Below, piece by piece: positions 18,351-27,932 of a stretch of DNA of 40,997 bases. The stretch comes from JAWKTM01 sp041399085 (GTDB lineage Bacteria > Planctomycetota > Planctomycetia > Pirellulales > Pirellulaceae). Within the stretch, counting starts at the first letter, position 1; the number at the start of each line of letters is the position of its first letter. Where the stretch lies: positions 1 through 40,997 of the forward strand of contig JAWKTM010000066.1 in assembly GCA_041399085.1 (NCBI GenBank), read 5' to 3'. The notes beneath the pieces were generated by a model. That model was given only the letters and a program-made list of their open reading frames with translations. It was not told where the DNA came from and ran no database searches. Made by a program: the position numbers and the translations under genes.

Positions 18351-19460
18351 ATGTTTGGAAAGATCCTATTCGTAGCGCCGTCCATGCGAGCCGGAGGGGC
18401 AGAGAAGGTTATTACGACGCTGCTGAAGCACGTCGTCAACAGCAAGTACGAGTTTCACCTAGCGCTAGTTGAAGGTGTGGGGCCGCTTCTCAGTAGCATC
18501 CCGGAGCAAGTTGAGGTGCACGATTTGGCGGCGGGGCGCGTCTCAAAAGCGGCGGGGCCGCTACTGAAGCTAATTAGACGCCTGCGTCCACAAACCGTCT
18601 TCGCAAGCGCATCGCATTTGAACGTTCTTCTGGGCGCTTTGCGCGTGGCTGTTCCGAGCGGAACGCGCATCGTGGTAAGGGAAACAAACGTATGCGAGCG
18701 TTTGACAAGTCACTCCTTCATTGGTAGCACATGGCGGCGATTCGCGAGCGCCGCTCTCAATCGAGTTGACGCCGTGGTTTGTCAATCAGAGTTCATGGCA
18801 AGAGATCTCCGGGACGTGTTTAAGATTAACGAACAACTGCTCCACGTCATTCGCAATCCCGTGGACCTCCAGTCGGAGTGCCCAAAGGCGGAGCGAGTGA
18901 CGAATCCTTTCGCGACTTGCTCAGGCTCCTTGAACGTAATGTGCATCGGAAGCCTTATTGACGTGAAGGGCTTCGATCGAGTCATCGAGGCATTTCCCGC
19001 ATTGCTCAACACGCGTCCCAATGCGCATCTCTGGCTGCTGGGCGAGGGACCGCAGCGCGAGACGCTCAATGAACATGCGAGACGCTTAGGAATCGAGTCG
19101 CGCGTGCATCTGGTTGGCTATCAATCAAATGTGCGTCCGTGGCTCGAGCACGCCGACCTGTTCGTCCTCTCATCGAAATATGAAAGCTGCTCAAACGCAC
19201 TACTCGAAGCAGTTTCCCGAGGTTGCCCGGTCCTGTCGCTGCGACATTCCGGCGGAACTGCGGAAATACTAAGTATCCTCGGTCTCGATTCACGGTATGT
19301 TGATTCGCTATTGCCATGGCGAGATGCTTGGTTTACATCGTCCGCTGGCGGCGAACGAGAGGCGTTACGCCGATTGTTTAACTCGGAGGCAATCTCGTCC
19401 CAATACCTCGAACTGCTCTCTGGGCAGGCGAGTTTTAAAGCGGCGAGACGGACTGCCTGA
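18351..19460 (+). CDS. GT4-family glycosyltransferase
   Basis: A complete GT-B glycosyltransferase of about 369 residues. It adds a sugar to the lipid-linked repeat unit at the cytoplasmic face of the membrane. Visible are the N-terminal MFGKILFVAPSMRAGGAEKV with the glycine-rich acceptor loop, the NPVDL hinge, CIGSLIDVKGFDRVIEAF, GEGPQRETL, and the donor-site block SSKYESCSNALLEA with the E-x7-E motif. The start is ATG 18351, preceded by GAGG at 18343-18346; an in-frame GTG lies at 18339. The donor and acceptor sugars cannot be read from sequence. It is one of the few intact genes between broken ones. Confidence 0.85.
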   Translation: MFGKILFVAPSMRAGGAEKVITTLLKHVVNSKYEFHLALVEGVGPLLSSIPEQVEVHDLAAGRVSKAAGPLLKLIRRLRPQTVFASASHLNVLLGALRVAVPSGTRIVVRETNVCERLTSHSFIGSTWRRFASAALNRVDAVVCQSEFMARDLRDVFKINEQLLHVIRNPVDLQSECPKAERVTNPFATCSGSLNVMCIGSLIDVKGFDRVIEAFPALLNTRPNAHLWLLGEGPQRETLNEHARRLGIESRVHLVGYQSNVRPWLEHADLFVLSSKYESCSNALLEAVSRGCPVLSLRHSGGTAEILSILGLDSRYVDSLLPWRDAWFTSSAGGEREALRRLFNSEAISSQYLELLSGQASFKAARRTA

Positions 19461-19553
19461 CGGCGAATTAACGTGAGAGACACCTAGATTGCCCATGCTA
19501 GTCTCTATACTCATCGGATCTCAGTTGCCCACTATTACGTAAAATTCAGTACC

Positions 19554-21450
19554 ATGTGTGGATTTGCTGGTATTATAGAATCTGACCCTTCGCGATCTTC
19601 TCATCCAACGGACCTCCGGGAGTTGGTTGAAACGATGGCAAATTCCTTAAAGCACCGAGGGCCAGATGACGCTGGCGTGTGGATTGACTCGCGAAGGGGG
19701 GTGGCATTGGGGTTTCGCCGGTTAGCAATCGTCGACTTGTCGCGAGCCGGGCACCAGCCAATGATGTCGCCAAACGGTCGGTATGTTCTCGTATTTAACG
19801 GTGAGATATACAATCACCGAGCGATGCGACGCGAGTTGCGCACAGAGGGTATAGCCTTTGTTGGTAGCTCGGATACAGAGACGTTCCTGCGCGGCATTGA
19901 GCATTGGGGGCTGGTCGATACGCTTGCAAAATCAGTTGGGATGTTTGCTTTTGCGGTATGGGATTGCCGTGAATCGCAATTGCATCTTGGCCGCGATCGC
20001 ATGGGCGAAAAGCCACTCTATTATGGGTTGCAGGGAACAACACTACTGTTCGGTTCCGAGCTTAAGGCGCTTTCGCAACACCGCTGTTTCCAAGGGGTCA
20101 TAGATCGCGACGCATTGGCTCGCTACCTGAGGTACGGTTATGTACCATCACCGCGATCGATATTTAAAGGAATCGACAAGGTGCCACCTGGTGCCATTGT
20201 TACTATTACTCGCGAGTCGGAAAAGCTGACTGTGTCCGAACCGCACTACTATTGGAGGTTCAGCGATATTGTTGCGGCGGGTCTTGCCAATTTGTCAACA
20301 CGTCATCCGAGTGAATTGGTGGAGGAGCTAGACAACCTCCTTCGTGAATCGATCCGGGATCAGATGGTTGCGGACGTGCGAACCGGCGCGTTCCTTTCGG
20401 GTGGAGTAGATTCTTCGGCAGTTGTTGGTGTAATGCAGTCGCTAGCCGACAGGCCAGTTAGTACATTCAGCATAGGCTTCGACGACGAAAGATTTGATGA
20501 ATCAAGGCACGCTCGCAACGTAGCGCAATTCCTGGGGACAGAACATGTCGACATTTGTGTGACAGCTCAAATGGCTCTCGACACGATACCATTGATCCCT
20601 CAGATATTCGACGAGCCGTTTGCCGACTCGTCCCAGATTCCCACATACCTTGTCGCACAACTAGCCAAAAAGCACGTAACCGTGAGTCTGTCTGGAGATG
20701 GCGGCGACGAGCTATTTGGTGGTTATGAACGCTACAAAGCTTGCGAGCAATTGCTTCCATTTCTGAGCTTGCCGAAATCCGTTCGCCGAGGCGCCAGCGG
20801 CGCTTTGGCTCTGGTCCGATCGGCAATGAAGAGTGAGAAAGGAACAATCGGTCGCAAATTAGATTTGGCAGCGGAGCTACTGCCAATTAGTCCGGATGAT
20901 ATTTATCGTCGAATGATGTCACGCTGGCGCGCATCTGAGGAGGTCGTGTGCTTACCTCGGCGGTCTGGTAGTCCGTTTGATGCGCCGCAAGTATTAAGGA
21001 CTTCCCGTCGTCGAATGATGACAATAGACGGAGAGACTTATCTACCCGACGATATTTTTGGTCAGTTGACCGTGCTACAATGGCAGTAGCTTGAGGTCGC
21101 GAGCGTACTGCTGGATCATCGTATAGTCGAGTTTTCCACGCGGCTGCCATGAGATTTATTGCGGCGAAATGGTCAAGCAGTAGCTTCTTCAGCCATTGCT
21201 ATTCTTTGTGCCACAACAACGTGATGACAGAAAAAGGTTTTGGGGTACCAATCTTGGAACTGGTTGCGGGGACCATTGCGTGACTGGGCCGAGTCTTTAA
21301 TCTCAGGAGGATCGGATCAGAAACGACGGTTTTTAAACGCGGCTGTCATTCAGAACACATGGCAACGCCTAATACCAATTGAAATAGATGCGTCGGCCCG
21401 CCTCTGGGCGGTTCTCATGTTTCAATCTTGGTTGGATGCGACGGTTGCTG
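19554..21450 (+). pseudogene. asnB: Second AsnB-type amidotransferase, 3' part frameshifted
   Basis: Residues 1-500 are in one frame: MCGFAG with the glutaminase nucleophile Cys2, SGGVDSSAV as PP-loop, and SGDGGDELFGGYERY. The frame breaks at about 21056 right after ETYLPDDI and stops at 21087-21089. The expected continuation appears in other frames: VDRATMA, LEV and LLDHRIVEFSTRLP (21062-21150), KGFGVPI (21230-21255), and NWLRGPLRDWAESL to LWAVLMFQSWLDA (21255-21440). The repaired protein would be about 630 residues, like the copy at 6865. The two copies are not close duplicates; this one has the shorter, more typical AsnB sequence. The end point is approximate. Confidence 0.8.
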
Positions 21451-21653
21451 GTAGAGTATCCCGGGGCTTCATGCCACTTCCGCATAACTGGATTGTGCGT
21501 GCTCGTCGAAAAACAGTTCTACTGTCTCGATCCATGCGCGGTTCGCGTCGTTCACCAGTTCTGGTTGGGCACGCCCGATGACAGCTAGAGTGGAAAATGG
21601 GCGTCATCACAGGCACCGCATTCCTTGAGTACTGCGAATATGAGGTTGTCCGG

Positions 21654-22782
21654 ATGAATCGTAAAGTTCTGCACATCATTACTAATGCCCGCTGTCGGTG
21701 GAGCGGAGATGATGCTTTACAAACTTTGAAATACGATGGCGGCATCTTTCAGCACGAAATGTCCAGTGTCACTTCGCGATCTTGGTCACCCATGGGGCGA
21801 GAATAAAAGATTTGGGGTTGAAGTCGAGGCTGGCGCTGGGATTTAGGGGCGCTTAGAGATTTTTGACATCCGTTTGTGGATGCAACTGGCCGTCGAATCA
21901 GTGGTTACCAACCAGACATTATTCAGACATGGATGTATCACTCGGATTTCGTTGCGTCGCTGCGGACCTGTCATAACCCAGGCCAACCTATCGTGTAAGA
22001 TGTTCGGCATAGTGATGACTTGGCAGGAAGGGGACACTCTCGGCGCACCCGCTTTATTGCAAAGGCGTGCACGCCTCACTGTCCCTAAAAAATTCCCCAT
22101 GTATCGTATGTAATTCCTGCGATCCAAGGCTCATGTGAAGTTGGGCTACGCGAGATCCGTTTCAACAGTTAACGGATTCGTTTACCGCATTTTTGCGCCC
22201 AATCGTATTGCCATCGGGAGAGAGTTCGGCATGAGCTACAGGTGTCATTATCTCTACGCGCCCATCGTACAGAATGGTGGGCGCTCATCCATCGCCAAAG
22301 GAGCGTTCGTTTCCTCGGGCGGCAGCGGAGATCATCAAGCATTGTCGGACGCCAGATTCATGATGGTCGGTGAGCAAATAGGCAGCGGAAACCGTGTTAG
22401 CTAAGTGGAGACGTGACCTCGGGCTCGACGAGCGAGTTACAATGCTGGGACACGGGGAGGATGTTTGAACCTGCCACTCCCTTCGTTGGACGTATTGATC
22501 TCCCCGTCTTACACGGAAAGCTCCGGCGCATTAAGGCAGAGGCGATGGCTGCGAGGTCCTGCGTCGCTACGTCTGGGAGATTGTGAAGAGATCCTCGGCG
22601 ACGCTGGCATGTCGCGCGCCCGGGCGACATTGAAGGGATCGCTCGTCGGACGGTTGAATTGCTCGGGTCGCCCCCGGCCGGGGACTGTGAATTGCGTCAA
22701 GAGGCTTCGGCGTCGGGTACTCGAGCGGTACGACATACGCAATGTCGTTCGAGTATCATTGCGTGTGGTCGGATTGCATTGA
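21654..22782 (+). pseudogene. GT4 glycosyltransferase, interrupted many times
   Basis: Beginning at ATG 21654 (MNRKVLHIITNARC), the parts of a GT4 enzyme appear in order but in changing frames: IIQTWMYHSDFVASL (about 21919-21963), RIVCNS (about 22105-22121), LGYARS with STVNGF (about 22140-22180), DARFMMVGEQIGSGN (22350-22394), LGLDERVTMLGHGEDV (22418-22468), LDVLISPSYTESSGAL (22488-22535), GDIEGIARRTVELLG (about 22623-22667), and a C-terminal tail that ends near 22782. At least six frame changes are needed. Few substitutions appear to affect the motifs. The last segment shares the frame of the next gene and makes it look falsely longer. Confidence 0.75.
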
Positions 22783-22844
22783 AATCGCTAACAACCCACA
22801 GATGTCCCAGCCTAGGCGAGCTGCATAAAGTGGAGTCTTGGTCA

Positions 22845-24083
22845 ATGGCAGATGCTTTGCCGCGGATTGTTTACATCACGACGAACGCGATGAGTCTACG
22901 TTTTCTTGCAGGGCAGATAGGCTATATGCGCGAGCGAGGGTTCCGCGTGAGCGTTGTCGCGTCGCCCCCTTGTGAAAAGGAGGGCACGGTCGATGTTTAT
23001 CGGCAGTTGATTGATTGCGATGGAGCAGAAATGATATCGGAGGTAATGAGCAGGGAAATGGATCCCTGGAAGGACTGCCAGTCGCTTGCACGGATTACCA
23101 GGCACCTCCGCCGACTGTCTCCCTCAATTGTTAATGCGGGAACCCCAAAGGCTGGGCTGTTAGGTATGTTGGCGGCCAGAATCGTTAATACGCCAATTCG
23201 ATTGTACACGCTACGGGGCTTGAGACTTGAGACATGCGCAGGAGTTAAACGCCGAATACTTTGGGGGGCCGAACGAGCCGCATCGTGTTGCGCGCACCGG
23301 GTTATCTGCGTGAGTCACAGTCTGCGGGACGCATATGTTGCGGAAGGACTGACCGGACCCGAGAAGACGGTGACTCTAGGCCAGGGGGCTTCGAACGGCA
23401 TTGACTTGGAGAGATACACTCGCAAGATGAAACGATCGCCGGAAGTAGATCGGTTGCGTGAGAAGCTAGGTATTCCGTTGGATGCGCTCGTTATTGGATT
23501 CGTTGGGAGAATTACAGGAGACAAAGGCATCTCGGAGTTGGTTGCGGCCTTTCGTCGTTGCGAAGAAAGTGTTCCCAAACTTTTCTTATTGTTGGTGGGA
23601 GATTATGAGTCGAATGATTCGGTCGGCAATGAGGTTCGACGTATCATTGAGTCGCACCAGAGAATCGTTAAAACCGGATTCGTTCCTGACTCGAGTTCGT
23701 ACTATCACTTAATGGATGTTTTTGCGTTTCCTTCGCGCCGAGAAGGAATGCCCAACGCGCCGCTTGAGGCAGCGGCATGTGAGGTTCCGGTCGTTGGGTA
23801 TCGGGTCACGGGGGTTCGCGACGCCGTCGTTGATGATAAGACCGGCACGCTTGTTTCACCCGACATGACTGACGAGTTTCAGGAAGCGCTCTTACGCTAT
23901 TTGAGCGACGCGTCGCTGCGAAGGAGTCACGGCTTGGCGGGGCGACAGTGGGTACGGGAACACTTCTCACAATCGCTTGTCTGGGAAAATCTTTTCCAGT
24001 ACTACCGAACTTTGTTGCGAGAGCGAGGCTTACCGCTCCCCAGCAGGCGGCAAGCTGACGAAAGAGAGTTGGCGGCAGCCTGA
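22845..24083 (+). CDS. GT4-family glycosyltransferase
   Basis: A complete glycosyltransferase of 412 residues. The start at ATG 22845 gives the usual opening PRIVYITTNAMSLRFLAGQI; the open frame extends upstream to 22659, but those codons belong to the preceding broken gene. Motifs include VNAGTPKAGLLGMLAAR, YTLRG, VICVSHSLRD, LGQGASNGIDLERY, GFVGRITGDKGISELV and the donor-site PSRREGMPNAPLEA with its E-x7-E. These resemble sugar transferases that act early on lipid-linked units. It is the last whole gene of the island; a truncated glycosyltransferase starts 27 bases downstream. Confidence 0.86.
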   Translation: MADALPRIVYITTNAMSLRFLAGQIGYMRERGFRVSVVASPPCEKEGTVDVYRQLIDCDGAEMISEVMSREMDPWKDCQSLARITRHLRRLSPSIVNAGTPKAGLLGMLAARIVNTPIRLYTLRGLRLETCAGVKRRILWGAERAASCCAHRVICVSHSLRDAYVAEGLTGPEKTVTLGQGASNGIDLERYTRKMKRSPEVDRLREKLGIPLDALVIGFVGRITGDKGISELVAAFRRCEESVPKLFLLLVGDYESNDSVGNEVRRIIESHQRIVKTGFVPDSSSYYHLMDVFAFPSRREGMPNAPLEAAACEVPVVGYRVTGVRDAVVDDKTGTLVSPDMTDEFQEALLRYLSDASLRRSHGLAGRQWVREHFSQSLVWENLFQYYRTLLRERGLPLPSRRQADERELAAA

Positions 24084-24110
24084 GTCACTTGTCTGAAGTG
24101 GCTTCGCTAG

Positions 24111-24527
24111 ATGCCCGGTTATCTTGCGGCGTTTGATTTGCCGGTGATTCATTTGCGGCTAGATCCGGTGTTTCGGACGGTGATTCCCTCGAAGCTGTTC
24201 GAGTTCATGGCGATGAGCAAGCCGGTGTTGATGGCTGTCGAAGGAGAGGCGGCCAGGATCGTCGAACAGGCTGGCTGCGGTATTTGTATTGCGTCGGGCG
24301 ACGCGTCCGAGATGGCTAACGCGATCATGGCTCAAACCGACCGACGCCATGAGCTTCGTCGAATGGGCGCTGCGGGGCGTCGCGTGGTGGAGACGAGTTA
24401 TAGCCGGCCGGTGAAGGCTCGGTTGGTGCTGGAGTCGCTCGAAGCGGCTCGGGGGACGAGACCCGCGGCTGCGTGGGACAAATCGGTTAAGACGGCTGAC
24501 GCTACCCCGTCGCGAAACGCGGCTTAG
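24111..24527 (+). pseudogene. C-terminal remnant of a WbuB-like GT4 glycosyltransferase
   Basis: This open frame encodes only 138 residues that match the donor-binding C-terminal third of a GT4 enzyme: YLAAFDLPVIHLRLDPVF, TVIPSKLFEFMAMSKPVL and GDASEMANAI. The N-terminal 270 or so residues are missing and a TAG stands directly before the ATG, so homology begins abruptly at the junction. Base composition and codon use look like those of metK and not like those of the island to the left. I read it as what is left of a resident glycosyltransferase cut when the present island was inserted or exchanged. It is unlikely to be active. Confidence 0.75.
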
Positions 24528-24680
24528 GATCTGTCCGAAAATTGTCTGTCGTTGTTGCGGAACGGGGCGATTCGTTCGGTGCCGCGAAACCGGAGGGCTT
24601 CCGCCCTGCCGCTTCAAAAGAACTTGATAACTTGTTTGCGGGCGGGTTCTTAGGCTGGGCCGGGCAACGGCAAGGTGCGG

Positions 24681-24710
24681 TTGTGACGTTGCGAATTTTG
24701 CTTGTATAAT
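24681..24710 (+). promoter_or_regulatory. Likely sigma-70 promoter of metK
   Basis: TTGTGA at 24681-24686, an 18-base spacer and a consensus TATAAT at 24705-24710. Transcription would start near 24717 and leave a leader of about 70 bases before metK. Confidence 0.6.
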
Positions 24711-24745
24711 CGGCCGTTCGCACCGCGATAAGGGTTTTCTATTTT

Positions 24746-24773
24746 GCCGAGCCTTACTGGTTCGGCCGTTTTT
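24746..24773 (+). terminator. Terminator-like hairpin in the metK leader
   Basis: GCCGAGCC (24746-24753) and GGTTCGGC (24759-24766) pair over eight bases with one G-U and a five-base loop, followed by CG and five T (24769-24773). It has the shape of an intrinsic terminator, yet it lies between the likely promoter and the metK ribosome binding site (24775-24780). It may attenuate metK or end transcripts coming from the island. Confidence 0.5.
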
Positions 24774-24786
24774 GAAGGAGCAAGCT

Positions 24787-25971
24787 GTGGCTTCAGGCAA
24801 GTATTTGTTTACCAGTGAATCGGTCAGCATGGGACATCCCGATAAGCTGGCGGACCAGATTTCGGACGGCGTTTTGGACGCTCTGTTGGCCGGCGATCCG
24901 CTCAGCCGCGTGGCGTGTGAGACGTTGGTCACGACCGGGTTGGCCTTGATCGCTGGCGAAATCACGACGAAGTCGCAGATCAATTATCAGCAGGTCGTTC
25001 GCGACGTGATTCGGGAAGTGGGTTACACCGACGATGAGATGGGCATCAATGCCGACACCTGCGCCGTGATGGTGTCGATCGATCGTCAGAGTCCCGATAT
25101 TGCTCAGGGCGTCGACGAGAACTCGGATCAAGGCAAGGAGATCGGCGCAGGCGACCAGGGGTTGATGTTCGGTTTTGCTTGCAACGAAACGGAAGAGTTG
25201 ATGCCGACGCCGATCGCGCTGTCGCATCGGATTTTGAATCGGTTGAACGAAGCTCGCTTTGGCGGTGAAGTGAACTGGCTGCGACCGGACAGCAAGAGCC
25301 AAGTAACGATCGCTTACGACGGCGTGCGTCCGGTACAAGTCGACACGGTGGTCGTTTCAACTCAACACGCGCCGTCGGTGTCGAACGAAGAGATTCGCAA
25401 GTTCGTGACCAACGAGATCATCAAGTCGGTGTTGCCGGCGGAGTTGTATCACGCGGACATCAAGTATCACATCAATCCGACAGGCCGATTCGTTACCGGC
25501 GGTCCGCATGGCGATTGCGGATTGACGGGTCGGAAGATCATTGTCGACACGTACGGCGGCTGGGGCCGGCATGGCGGCGGCGCTTTCAGCGGCAAGGATC
25601 CGACGAAGGTGGATCGCAGTGCCGCGTATATGGCTCGTCATGTGGCCAAGAACATCGTGGCCGCGGGGCTGGCCGATCGTTGCGAAGTGCAATTGGCTTA
25701 CGCGATTGGCGTGACGGATCCGGTCAGCGTGAACGTCGATACGATGGGGACTGGGCGGGTCAGCGACGAGCGGCTGTGCGAAGTGGTTCGCGAGTTCTTC
25801 CCGCTGTCGCCCGGCGGCATCATCAAGTATCTGGACTTGCGACGGCCGATCTTCCGCAAGACGGCGGCCGGCGGTCACTTTGGTCGCAGCGAGCCCGAGT
25901 TTACTTGGGAATCGACGGAGCGGGCCACCGAGCTGGCGGAAGCGGCGGGGATGGCCTTAGCGTCGACCTAG
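24787..25971 (+). CDS. metK: S-adenosylmethionine synthetase
   Basis: A 394-residue cytoplasmic enzyme making S-adenosylmethionine from methionine and ATP. The three-domain pattern is clear: SESVSMGHPDKLADQISD at the N-terminus, GAGDQGLMFGFA with the ATP-binding region, and GGAFSGKDPTKVDRSAAYMA for the triphosphate loop, with a C-terminal PEFTWE. The start is GTG 24787, six bases after AAGGAG (24775-24780); a TTG at 24772 would overlap that site and add five residues. The length is usual. It is a housekeeping gene and marks the backbone next to the polysaccharide island. Confidence 0.96.
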   Translation: MASGKYLFTSESVSMGHPDKLADQISDGVLDALLAGDPLSRVACETLVTTGLALIAGEITTKSQINYQQVVRDVIREVGYTDDEMGINADTCAVMVSIDRQSPDIAQGVDENSDQGKEIGAGDQGLMFGFACNETEELMPTPIALSHRILNRLNEARFGGEVNWLRPDSKSQVTIAYDGVRPVQVDTVVVSTQHAPSVSNEEIRKFVTNEIIKSVLPAELYHADIKYHINPTGRFVTGGPHGDCGLTGRKIIVDTYGGWGRHGGGAFSGKDPTKVDRSAAYMARHVAKNIVAAGLADRCEVQLAYAIGVTDPVSVNVDTMGTGRVSDERLCEVVREFFPLSPGGIIKYLDLRRPIFRKTAAGGHFGRSEPEFTWESTERATELAEAAGMALAST

Positions 25972-25999
25972 CGAACGACAGCTTACCGAGGAGAGTCAG

Positions 26000-27004
26000 G
26001 TGGCTGGCGCATGGCGAGGGCGAGAAGTCTGGCCGTTTCCATCGCCGGCCAAGGTTTGGCTGGATCGGCCGGCGGAGCGATCCCGCTGGTCGGCTCCGTC
26101 CCTGGCTCGGATTCGATTCTTCATTCTGGACGTTTGCATTGCGTCGCTCTTGATCGTGGCCGCGACAATGGCGGTGCGGTGGAGCGTCATCGAGCGATTT
26201 GCGTCCGCCCCGCGAGCTTGGCCGTTGTTCGCCGTCTGCGGATCGGCGGCGATCGGCTTAGCTGCGTTGCATGTGGCAACGGACCGAGTAACTCGGCTTG
26301 CGGCAAGTCAGCCGTCGCATTCGTTGAGCTGGACTCGGACAAGCTGGAGGGCGCATGGCTGGCTGCGGCATGGCGGTCTGTTGCTGACTGCTGTTTTCGC
26401 CGCCAGCGCCGCGGCGGAACTGGCCTCGAACCGTTCGGCCGTGGCCGGAATATGGGCGATCGGCCTGGTTGTCGAGACGAGTTGTTTGATATGGCTGTTT
26501 CGCGCTGAATCGCGAAGGCCGTTGACGCGTTCGCAATCGGACGATAGCTCGCCGTCGCAAATAGCGGAGGCGAATTCATGTGACGTGACGAGCGTCGTTG
26601 CGGCCGATGAGATGGCCACCGCGCCGATCGTCGACTTCGCGTCCCTGACCGAACTGATTCAGCAACAGTCTCGCGAACGCACACAAGCTGGCGAACGAGC
26701 TTGGGGGCATCTGCGAGCGAACGTCGCCGCGGGACAACGAACCGTTTCGTTGCATGTGGCCTTCTGCCCGTCGTTGGAATCGGCGCCTCAGGTCGAAGCG
26801 AAGGTGATCGCCGGGCCCTCGTCGTCGGTGAAAGTGGCCGAAGCTCAGCCTTACGGGCTGCGATTGGAAGTTCGCATCGGAGCGACGCCTAGCGAGCCGG
26901 CCGAGGTCATTGTTTGGTGGCAAGCATCGGTTGCGACGAACGCTGATAGTACGCCCGGAGTTGATACACCAACTCCGGCGCGTTCAGCCGCTTCGTCCCT
27001 CTGA
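26000..27004 (+). CDS. Membrane protein of unknown function
   Basis: A 334-residue protein I do not recognise. The first 40 residues are basic and Trp/Pro-rich. Four hydrophobic segments follow (about residues 38-60, 73-92, 123-142 and 146-166), then a Ser/Ala-rich linker and a soluble C-terminal part (about 210-320) that could form a beta-rich domain (TVSLHVAFCPSLESAPQVEA, YGLRLEVRIGA). The GTG start at 26000 has GAGGAG (25988-25993) seven bases upstream and lies 28 bases after metK, so co-transcription is likely. Its 3' end overlaps the convergent gene by 98 bases. The C-terminal domain presumably faces the cytoplasm if the helix count is even. Confidence 0.6.
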   Translation: MAGAWRGREVWPFPSPAKVWLDRPAERSRWSAPSLARIRFFILDVCIASLLIVAATMAVRWSVIERFASAPRAWPLFAVCGSAAIGLAALHVATDRVTRLAASQPSHSLSWTRTSWRAHGWLRHGGLLLTAVFAASAAAELASNRSAVAGIWAIGLVVETSCLIWLFRAESRRPLTRSQSDDSSPSQIAEANSCDVTSVVAADEMATAPIVDFASLTELIQQQSRERTQAGERAWGHLRANVAAGQRTVSLHVAFCPSLESAPQVEAKVIAGPSSSVKVAEAQPYGLRLEVRIGATPSEPAEVIVWWQASVATNADSTPGVDTPTPARSAASSL

Positions 27005-27932
27005 CCAGATGCACGAAGTTGTCGGCCAGGATCTGTTCAGGGTGGCTGACGTTCATCGTGTTCATCGTCGTGCGATCGAAGAACTCCGGTACGGCTTCCG
27101 CGTCGAGGAAGAAGCTCTCCATGAACTCTGGCGCTTGATCACGCGAGCCGCTAACGACGTCGATCGGCAGCAACCGAAAATCGACGTAACGACTCATGCG
27201 ACCCACTTGCGGAGAGAATTTCTCGACCGAGGTGACCAGCAGCGGTGTCACATAGCATTGCCGGCCAAACGATTGAATCGGCAAGCAATGGCGAATGCAC
27301 GGCGTGTCGGGATGCGTGACTCGGCGACACTGCATATGCGACGGCAATCGTAGCGGCGCGCACGGGACGAAGCCGACAAGTGCATACAATTGGTCGCGCA
27401 TCTCCGGCCGATGCCGCAAGCTGATATGGAACAGTTGCCGAAGGATGAGCCGCTCGAGGCTGGAACGCTGCGATTCGACGATCCGCCGCGGGATCATGAT
27501 GGCGTTGTCGCCGCGACAGTAGCAGTAACAGCCTTCTTCCGCGCCGGTCGTCTTCACGAGCAGCACCTTGTCGGGCAACGGCACATCGAATTCGCTTAGC
27601 CGCTGCGACAGACTCTGACACGTCGTTCGCAACACACTTCGTTCCGAGTGGTCCCACGGCAACACTTGCCCGGCCAGGAATTCAAGAAACTGAACTTCGG
27701 TCACGCGATCAACGGACCGCATGCGCGCTTGGCGATCAAAGTCGCTGAGCGCCGCGATGAACTCGTCGCGTTGCGTCATCGCGGCTTTGCCTTCCGCCAA
27801 CGAAGCGGCCGCGATCACCACGCCTGGTTTAATTTCCGCGAGTGGGAAACTTCGAACTTTCTCTTCCGCATAAGCCTCGCAGGCGAACCATAGGCTCACC
27901 AACAACGGCGCAGCACATTGCCTTGCAAACAT
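26907..27932 (-). CDS. Secreted protein, probable inactive metallopeptidase homologue
   Basis: A 341-residue protein with a signal peptide (MFARQCAAPLLVSLWFACEA, likely cut before EEKV). The start is ATG 27932, with GGAGG nine bases upstream; GTG 27938 is too close to that site. The middle segment LILRQLFHISLRHRPEM with RDQLYALVGF has the layout of bacterial secreted zinc peptidases that read HELFHxxSR and LYxxIGF, and near the C-terminus HPEQILADNFVHLV matches the region that supplies the third zinc ligand. Here the HE of HExxH is replaced by RQ, so zinc catalysis should be lost. The family likeness is from memory of the pattern and is moderate; the missing HE is seen directly. Confidence 0.6.
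   Translation of the reverse strand: MFARQCAAPLLVSLWFACEAYAEEKVRSFPLAEIKPGVVIAAASLAEGKAAMTQRDEFIAALSDFDRQARMRSVDRVTEVQFLEFLAGQVLPWDHSERSVLRTTCQSLSQRLSEFDVPLPDKVLLVKTTGAEEGCYCYCRGDNAIMIPRRIVESQRSSLERLILRQLFHISLRHRPEMRDQLYALVGFVPCAPLRLPSHMQCRRVTHPDTPCIRHCLPIQSFGRQCYVTPLLVTSVEKFSPQVGRMSRYVDFRLLPIDVVSGSRDQAPEFMESFFLDAEAVPEFFDRTTMNTMNVSHPEQILADNFVHLVRGTKRLNAPELVYQLRAYYQRSSQPMLATKQ

Noticed and set aside
22659..22844. Longer N-terminus for the glycosyltransferase at 22845
   Set aside because: These codons encode the C-terminal tail of the preceding broken GT4 gene, which happens to be in the same frame.
24711..24786. SAM riboswitch before metK
   Set aside because: The leader is only about 70 bases and I cannot match any known SAM-binding class; only the terminator-like hairpin is supported.
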